A stretch of DNA of 64,000 nucleotides from Ophioderma brevispina (Eukaryota; Echinodermata; Ophiuroidea; Amphilepidida; Ophiodermatidae). Where the stretch lies: contig JAMKCH010058227.1 of the NCBI GenBank assembly GCA_023653785.1, positions 57,484 through 121,483 on the forward strand. The letters run 5' to 3'. Numbering within the stretch: position 1 is the stretch's first letter; each line of letters begins with the position of its first letter. The notes under the pieces are model-generated. The model searched no databases and was not told the origin of the DNA. It was given only the letters and a program-made list of their open reading frames with translations. The translations under genes were made by a program, and so were the position numbers. Of the stretch, positions 59,272 to 64,000 are shown in pieces.

Positions 59272-59660
59272 GGGTCACAGTTGCAACATAGCATCCCCCA
59301 CTTGTTGATGAGGTCAAAGGTCACAGGCCAAGGTCAAAGGTCACGTGAGGTCAAGGTGTAACATAGGCTGAAAATGTAAAAATTGAACTCCATATGAAAG
59401 TTGAAGTTCAATTGGAACCAAGCTTGAATCATTGGTCAACATTGGGATCCATCATTTGTTAATGAGGTCAAAGGGTTCACATACCAATGGTCAAAGGCCA
59501 TGTGAGGTCAAGTTGTAAAAGGGCTGAAAATTAAATTGACCTCATTTGAACAAGTTGAAGTTCAATTGGACCAAACTTGAATCATAGGTGCAACATGGGA
59601 TCCCTCATTTGTTGATGAGGTCAAAGGAACTATCAAGGTCAAAGGTCATGGTAGACCTAT
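59272..59660 (+). repeat. AGGTCA-rich satellite, 153-154 bp period
   Basis: About 2.5 units. The word CAACATGGGATCC or a variant recurs at about 59284, 59438 and 59591, followed each time by TTGTTGATGAGGTCAAAGG. AGGTCAAAGGTCA, a direct repeat of the nuclear-receptor half-site spaced by one base (DR1), occurs at about 59311, 59330 and 59637. It ends just upstream of the presumed ZNF706-like first exon. Confidence 0.75.
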
Positions 59661-59795
59661 CACTAACCGCGACGGCAGCGACACAAGCGGTCGAGGACCG
59701 AGTATTTTTGTATTGTCCTGTTACTTGACTGTGCAGGCCTCGGTGAATATATCCCAGGTTTGAACTCTCTGACTCTGGATTTATTTGTTTAGTGG
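59640..59795 (+). promoter_or_regulatory. Possible 5' untranslated exon of the ZNF706-like gene
   Basis: A CpG-bearing stretch (CCGCGACGGCAGCGACACAA, about 59668-59687) leads to a clean donor, TAGTGG/GTAAGTAA, with GT at 59796-59797. The coding exon's acceptor lies 135 bases downstream. Known ZNF706 genes have a noncoding first exon, so this placement is reasonable. No TATA box is evident. The exon start is unknown, and the AGGTCA array immediately upstream could act as a receptor-binding site. Confidence 0.4.
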
Positions 59796-59930
59796 GTAAG
59801 TAATTCTGTGTCTACTCAGTGGTAGCGAGTGGCTACTGCCATGAAGAAAGTTGGTTTGTATGATGGCTATTTCTCAAGTTTCTCACCCATCAATTAAAAC
59901 TTCTTATCATTTCAAATGTTCATATTACAG

Positions 59931-60085
59931 ATACTAAAGATAAATCATGGCACGTGGTCAGCAGAAGATTCAATCGCAACAGAAGGCAGCAGAAAAAAAG
60001 GCCAAAATGGCCAACACAGAAGGGTCAAGATCCAGAAGAGGGCTGCCTATAAAAAGCCCTCATATTCACATGTGCTGTCTGTAAA
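59931..60085 (+). CDS. ZNF706: ZNF706-like zinc-finger protein, first coding exon
   Basis: The ATG at 59947 starts MARGQQKIQSQQKAAEKKAK, almost identical to the conserved N-terminus of the ZNF706/4F5-like small zinc-finger proteins. This is an animal family of about 76 residues in which a basic, Gln/Lys-rich N-terminus precedes one C2H2 finger. Further on come GQDP, KRAAYK and ALIFTCAVCK, ending in the first CxxC pair of the finger. The exon is bounded by a TTACAG acceptor (59925-59930) and AAA/GTAAGTG donor (60085/60086), where this family is expected to split its finger. Odd: three frame changes are needed between GQDP (frame +1), KRAAYK (frame +2) and ALIFTC (frame +1). Intact splice sites argue for a real gene with sequencing indels; a decaying copy is the alternative. 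The exon with QMPDPKTYKQHFxxKHP, expected next, is not seen in the remaining 3.9 kb. In mammals ZNF706 has been described as a repressor that promotes exit from the pluripotent state; a role here is inference. Confidence 0.8.
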
Positions 60086-60456
60086 GTAAGTGTGATAACC
60101 TTCAATTCAATGTACTTTATTTAAAAAACAATAAATCTCTAGATATTCCATTCTCCTCGCTGTAATAATAATAATAACCAGTTTTTATATAGCATGATCC
60201 CATGTTAAACGAGGCTCAAGTACGGTTAACAGTTATTATGCCGCCTTCAAGAAATCGTCACAATCAGTTCACTTCATCTAGGGCTGCCAGTTCCGATAAT
60301 CGTAACCAAGGTCTTACATACACATATATGGCTGACGTTAAACATTGGACTGGACCTGTAGTTATGACCAAAGCTATTCAGCAAGCTGTGAAAATAACAA
60401 ATCCTTGTTTACTCATGGCAAGAGCACTCATATCCTCATGTGATGTGGCTTTTTAG

Positions 60457-60661
60457 ACATTTGTCAACCAAATGTGAAATGTACTTGCATGATCTTGAGA
60501 AACTCCGGCAAACAGGGCACATATTCTCGATTGCTGAGGATTATCGAAAAAAAAAAAGTGTGACGTTCATAGCATTTGTCACAACGTGAACTGTACTTCA
60601 TGATCTTGAGAAAAACTCTGGCAAACAGGGCACACTTTTGTTATTCTCAATTGCCGAGGGG
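60457..60661 (+). repeat. Tandem duplication, ~113 bp unit
   Basis: CATTTGTC, then CATGATCTTGAGAAA, CAAACAGGGCACA and TTGCTGAGG (60459-60540), are repeated with small changes at 60572-60661. It lies in the presumed intron of the ZNF706-like gene. Confidence 0.7.
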
Positions 60662-60790
60662 TTAAGAATAGGCCGCTGTCCCCCCTTACATGTCGTAAAG
60701 GCGACTTAAAAGGGCCCCCTGCGGGTTCGGGGGTTAGAATAGTCCCGCTGTCCCCCCTTACATGTCGTATAAAAGGCGACTATAGGGGCA
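60661..60790 (+). repeat. Two tandem copies of a GGCGAC hairpin repeat, 72 bp period
   Basis: The unit TTAGAATAGTCCCGCTGTCC, then CCCCTTACATGTCGTA and AAAGGCGACTA, appears at 60662 and again at 60734, separated by GGGCCCCCTGCGGGTTCGGGG. GTCGTA..AAGGCGAC can form a short stem, and GGGTTCGGGGG resembles a degenerate pol III B box. I recall this word as widespread in marine invertebrate genomes but cannot name the family. Confidence 0.65.
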
Positions 60791-63689
60791 ACTCGTCTGT
60801 TATCTGAAAGACGGGTGTATTTAAATTTAGAATTTGTAGTTAAGGGTGTAATAGTTTAAGGTGTTCTATTATATGACTGTATTTAGATGTACTTAGAAGT
60901 GTTAAAATAATATATGTTGTAATACTTGTATATAGTAGTTTAAAATCTGTATCAGTTAACATGAAACATACATTTATCAATTATACATGTACATATATAA
61001 GACCATCTATCTAAGAATTGTAAAATATTACGCCTAATGTTTCAAACTGTATTGATTTATCTTGTCTTTAATGAATATGTCAAGATTTATGTCAAGCTCA
61101 GTTTGACTTACATTCATAAAATATATGTACATACATCACAGAATGCCCAAAAAAATAATACAATTTGATGTAAATTAACAAATAGAGGCCATTTTATTTT
61201 TGCTTTTTGAATACGAAGAAGAAAACGGGCCGGATTTTCGCCATGCTTCATGATCAAAAAGCGCCCAATTTTGCTCTCCTCGTGACGTCAAAGTGCTGAA
61301 TGACCGAAACATAGTGTTGACTCGAATTGGTATTTTTTTGTCATTGCCTGACACTGTAATTTGATGATTATGAAAGTATAATTAAAATTTGAAAATAAGT
61401 TACAAATGACATATTTTTGTTTCATTCGTTGTGTTTTAATTATATGCTCTAAAAAACAAAGCGATCGCCAGTTAACAGGGGGGATTAGGACACGACCTGC
61501 TCGATTGGCTTGGGGGATTTCCAACGGTAATTGTGTGGAATGCTACGTGCATTACTATGGTAGCCTGTGTGTCAGTTTGCCAGTTTCATTACAAAATCCC
61601 CTCTTAAACCCTAGTTCAATACTCTTAGTAATTATCATGATAAATAAAGGATAAATCATTGGACTCAAAATCCGTCGGGGTTAGTGGATTAACACCGCTG
61701 CAAAATCAGGTAATTTCTAATAACGGTCATTTAGATTAAATATTCGTGACCAGGCCTAGATTTTAGGCAAGTCTGAGTGTAAACCATACGATACGCGTAA
61801 TAGCGCCCCTCCTACCGTTAAGTCTTGAAAGGACTAGCACTCGAGTCGTGCCGGATGTTGATGCCGATTTGAATTCAGGTCTCAGGCGGTGAAGGTCATT
61901 AATGTTGCGTTACTGAAGTTGGGATTTAGAGGTTGCGAATATACGTTAGACCAATGGCGACTTATCCGCTAAAATCGACTCACTTGGCCATATCATTACA
62001 ATTTAATCTACCAAACAGACCTCTAAACCTTTGGCATATAGCTAGAAAACGCTATTTTGGGCAACTTTTCTCATCCAACAAAACGATGTGGATGAAGAAT
62101 TGAGAAAAAAGCACTTAATTTGAATACTTTAGGATTTTAGTTTCAAATTTGCCGTTGCCTTCATCTCTTCGTGCAGACCACAAGTAGTTGTTGCAATGGG
62201 AAGAGTGAAATGAACGTAGCAGTAGTGTGAGTTTGTTACAGAGATGGACTAGTATATTAGCTCGTCACCCATTGACGAGCCCGAGCAGGTAGTTGCGATT
62301 TGTATTTGAAGCAAGGCTGGGCTAGGCTTGGCATGCAATGGGCATTTTGATTGTGTCACGTATTATGTATTGTCGTGATTGTAAAATAGGCTACTTACTA
62401 GTTCGAAGTAGTACCATACAGGTATACCCAAGATACATGTGTTTATGTCAAAAAGGTCCTATATGCTCACAATCACTTATGGGGCTATCTACACGAGCGG
62501 ATCAATGTGGCCAGGGCTTGCATGGTGTATTTAATACATACATAGGAGTGTCGTGTTAATGCACACTGCCACAGCCCACAGCATATACTCTGTTCGGTCT
62601 TGAGTCAGTGAAGGTTAAGTATACTTAATGACGCAGCTCTGCATTCGCTTTAGCATTTCGATTGTGCTGCCTTTATTCAAGTGCGTCTTGCAATGGAAAG
62701 GCCAGCGCATGCGTTTCTAGGGTGCAAAACCTAACGCACAGTGACGTCAACCCTCAAATTTTGAGATCGAAATATAAGGGATGCGATAGACACACGTTCA
62801 ATCGCAGTTTCTATTGCATCACACAGTGTCACGCTAATAACGCGCATTCCATTACGCACTGACTTGCACGCACTTACGCGATATATTTGATTTGTCGCAA
62901 CAATCAAGCTGTAATGGCATGAAAAGGTGCATCGGGCAGACAGTCCAACGCACGTTCACAACCATCTGGATCTTGGAAGTACCACAATACAGATGGCGGA
63001 TCTGTGCCCTGTGTAATAGCCCCACTGTATTGTTTTTCAGTCTTACATTTCCTTTGTGACATGAACATCTGTTTGTCTGAAACATGTTTTCCTCTTAAGC
63101 CTGTATAACACGATTTTGACGCAATCGGTTGCAGATTGGACACATGACGATGGGCGTGACGCACTACGATCTGGAGTTTAGAACGCATGAACTTTTCCGA
63201 CCAATTGGCAAGCCCGAGTCACTCAGACTTGGACTCATGCTCGGTGGACTCGGACTCGGGTCCCATGGACTCGAACCTCAGGGCCCCGTGCCAGGACCTC
63301 GGATTCGCCGCAGACTAAGACCTGCTGGACTCGGACTCAATTGAACCCAGTGGACACTGACATTCATAAAACTACAACAACATCTATCTCCCATACTGGC
63401 AATCTAGTAAGTTTTGAATGAATCACCAGATACCATGATTTGTTTACATCCTCAATCTTCTAAACTATGATAATATGCTTGAAAACTATATAAATCAGAT
63501 GAACATGATTATTAAATAGATCCATGCAACATTCCCCCTAATTTTGTGAATGCTCAGAATCAGAAAAGTCAAAAGATTACACAAAAACCCAAAAAACCAC
63601 CCAAAACAAAAAAAAAAAAAATAAAAATCAACAAAAAAAACCTTGAATAGATGTTGTATGTTATTGTTTACATAAAATCATGCACGAGC
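60791..63689. other. Presumed intron or intergenic sequence
   Basis: No recognisable exon. A perfect 8 bp stem, GCTCGTCA...TGACGAGC, lies at 62260-62280. CpG-bearing GCGCA words cluster at 62690-62880. A GGACTCGGACTC-type simple repeat occupies about 63218-63340. A single CRE-like GTGACGTCA lies at about 61282. If the ZNF706-like gene is intact, its intron continues through here. Confidence 0.4.
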
Positions 63690-64000
63690 AAGCATGAAGT
63701 TGGGCGGTTACAACGCAGAGACTTGGCGGAAAAGCGTGTGAAGATCGTCCTCGCGTGGGAGTTTTTTAATACTATTGGAAAGCCACGCGCTCTCATTAGC
63801 AGCTTAATTGATACTGCGCATGCGCATCAACAAATTGTGTTCCTGGGCAAGAAAGTGTCGTTGACCGAATTGCTTGAGATAAACCTTCACCGCCTGTTCA
63901 GGCTGTTGCTTTAGGAGGCATGTCCTATATAACCACCCTGGGCATTTCACGCGAATAGAAAGTGTGCAACAACTGCGATATGATGGTCATCACTTTGCAC
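63690..64000. promoter_or_regulatory. CpG-rich block with NRF-1-type palindrome
   Basis: TGCGCATGCGCA at 63815-63826 is a perfect match to the NRF-1 palindrome found in many animal CpG promoters. The surroundings (GTCCTCGCGTGGG, CCACGCGC, CACGCGAATAG) are GC- and CpG-rich against the AT-rich background. An 87-codon plus-strand frame (63651-63914) covers it, ending GKKVSLTELLEINLHRLFRL; I do not recognise it. Either a promoter or an exon of an unknown gene is possible. Confidence 0.35.

Noticed and set aside
60202..60456. 84-codon frame as the next exon of the ZNF706-like gene
   Set aside because: It lacks the expected DPKTYKQH-like finger half and has no good acceptor.
1..64000. Bacterial or phage-like operons, CRISPR arrays, toxin or defence systems
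   Set aside because: No ribosome-binding-site-led gene runs, no spaced direct repeats with unique spacers, and no protein of prokaryotic type; repeats and splice signals are animal-like.

Overview
This window looks like intergenic DNA from a large, repeat-rich animal genome, most likely a marine invertebrate deuterostome such as an echinoderm, hemichordate or cephalochordate. Three things point that way: AT-rich sequence with no prokaryotic gene structure, spliced-gene signals, and relics of non-LTR retrotransposons and DNA-transposon derivatives, along with the scattered AGGCCTA word I associate with such genomes. The clade is inference; the repeat content is read directly. There are no operons, rRNA genes, CRISPR arrays or phage modules.

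The only host gene I can name is a ZNF706-like small zinc-finger protein near the right end (+ strand). Its first coding exon (59931-60085) carries a near-perfect N-terminus, a CxxC knuckle, a splice acceptor and a GTAAGT donor. A possible 5' untranslated exon lies just upstream. The coding exon needs three frame changes to read through. The left edge (3-232) may hold the end of a CAG-rich coding exon of an unknown gene. The right edge (63690-64000) is CpG-rich and promoter-like, with a perfect NRF-1-type palindrome.

The rest is mostly mobile-element strata. Four non-LTR retrotransposon relics are visible: 18745-19400 (+), 20051-26720 (-), 34400-34625 (+) and 57190-58250 (-). The second is nearly full length (endonuclease plus reverse transcriptase) and is broken by three later insertions: a 2.9 kb composite element, a TTAA-flanked MITE and a TAA-flanked MITE. 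Around these lie at least six families of short non-autonomous elements flanked by TTAA, the piggyBac-type target. There are also hAT-like MITEs with 8-9 bp target duplications, three tRNA-derived SINE-like units, AGGTCA-rich satellites, several foldback elements, and a mosaic of direct and inverted duplications between 39 and 48 kb.

The largest unexplained unit is a 4.19 kb element (48459-52644) with roughly 270 bp terminal inverted repeats, TTAA at both ends and no recognisable transposase. It and the concentration of TTAA insertions are the best leads for something undescribed. Paralogous repeat copies differ by many single-base indels, often in homopolymers. That may reflect old decay or long-read assembly error, and it limits every reading-frame call here.
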